A DNA stretch of 64,000 bases. Origin: Hippasteria phrygiana. Its lineage: Eukaryota; Echinodermata; Asteroidea; Valvatida; Goniasteridae. Positions 63,956 through 64,000 of this stretch are shown piece by piece (within the stretch, counting starts at the first letter, position 1; every line of letters starts with the position of its first letter). The DNA lies in contig JAZGUH010001209.1 of the NCBI GenBank assembly GCA_037893225.1, positions 1-64,000 on the forward strand, written 5' to 3'. Position numbers and translations under genes: made by a program. The notes under the pieces were generated by a model. That model was not told the origin of the DNA, ran no database searches, and saw only the letters and a list, made by a program, of their open reading frames with translations.

Positions 63956-64000
63956 AGATCTGGCGCTACATGTTGCAATTATCGGCGGCTTCTTAGAGTT
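63956..64000 (+). repeat. Partial monomer cut by window edge
   Basis: The first 45 bp of a further monomer, ending at GAGTT. Its subtype cannot be told because all marks lie further right. Confidence 0.97.

Larger units (their letters stand above)
1..64000 (+). repeat. Satellite DNA array, 232-bp monomer, multimeric higher-order organisation
   Basis: The motif AGATCTGGCGCTACATG recurs about every 232 bp from the first base to the last, always in the same orientation. I located 276 complete monomers and one partial one. Typical length is 232 bp; D and F subtypes are 231 bp, J is 233 bp, and the extremes are 231 and 235 bp. A consensus A monomer has 88 G+C in 232 bp (38%) and 6 CpGs. Monomers differ at a limited set of diagnostic positions, so most pairs are only a few per cent diverged by eye. 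No stretch longer than a few bases falls outside the repeat. The array runs off both ends. Being a centromeric or heterochromatic satellite is inference from size, homogeneity and HOR structure; the family is not recognised. Confidence 0.99.

Noticed and set aside
1..64000. CRISPR array
   Set aside because: The period is 232 bp with no short repeat/unique spacer layout; spacers and repeats cannot be told apart because the entire unit recurs.
1..64000. CENP-B box
   Set aside because: The core needs TTCG followed by CGGG at fixed spacing. I find no TTCG in the monomer on either strand in the types I read; TTCCGG and TCGGCGG do not fit.
1..64000. tRNA, rRNA or RNA polymerase III promoter boxes
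   Set aside because: No cloverleaf, rRNA-like stretch or B-box-like GGTTCGA motif is present in the monomer.
1..64000. Assembly artefact from copying one unit many times
   Set aside because: Copies differ by private bases, whole-monomer losses and hybrid monomers in a consistent way, which a simple duplication artefact would not give. Local copy-number errors in the youngest duplications remain possible.

Overview
The whole window is one uninterrupted satellite DNA array. I count 276 complete head-to-tail monomers of 231-235 bp (canonical 232 bp, mean about 231.7 bp, about 38% GC) plus a 45-bp partial monomer at the right edge. All lie in the same orientation. I see no unique sequence, protein gene, RNA gene, transposon, CRISPR array or array boundary. 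This points to a eukaryotic centromeric, pericentromeric or other heterochromatic block, assembled from long reads. I do not recognise the satellite family and cannot name the organism. The sequence has no canonical CENP-B box core.

The information lies in the order of monomer subtypes. I number the monomer from the A of AGATCT (the window starts at monomer position 1). A few positions define the subtypes: A (reference), A' (138C), B (90C 98C 108G 111G 138C), C (112G), C2 (C plus 95T), D (108G 118T 138C, one G lost at 159-160, 231 bp), E (90C 99A 126T, usually 204G and 225T, next monomer 5A), F (102A 108G 118T 138C 152A 171T, one G lost, 231 bp), G (90C 102A 112G), H (B-like with 118T 120T 133A) and J (72T 73C 80C 87T 118T 171T 204G plus an extra G, 233 bp). 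D* is D with 25C, 34G and 38C. Position 48 (A or C) and position 212 (T or G) vary independently and help to detect hybrids.

Layout from left to right: 1-10198, an 11-monomer higher-order repeat (HOR) of about 2.55 kb, with one copy collapsed to 4 monomers; 10199-12516, a 5-mer duplicated at 1159 bp; 12517-19472, C/B-rich blocks with an 8-mer duplicated at 1855 bp; 19473-23642, a 6-mer with 1390-bp period; 23643-31290, a 17-mer and its 16-mer relative; 31291-42178, three copies of a 15-17-mer, each opened by the divergent J-D* pair; 42179-46810, a 7-mer duplicated at 1621 bp; 46579-50286, 8/9-mers carrying H; 49361-54918, a 12-mer duplicated at 2779 bp; 54224-58857, a 10-mer duplicated at 2317 bp; 58858-64000, an irregular D/G-rich end.

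Several HOR copies differ by whole monomers, and at some of those junctions sits a single hybrid monomer whose left and right halves belong to different subtypes. This is what in-register unequal crossover would leave. No genes work together here. What the window offers is a readable record of satellite turnover.
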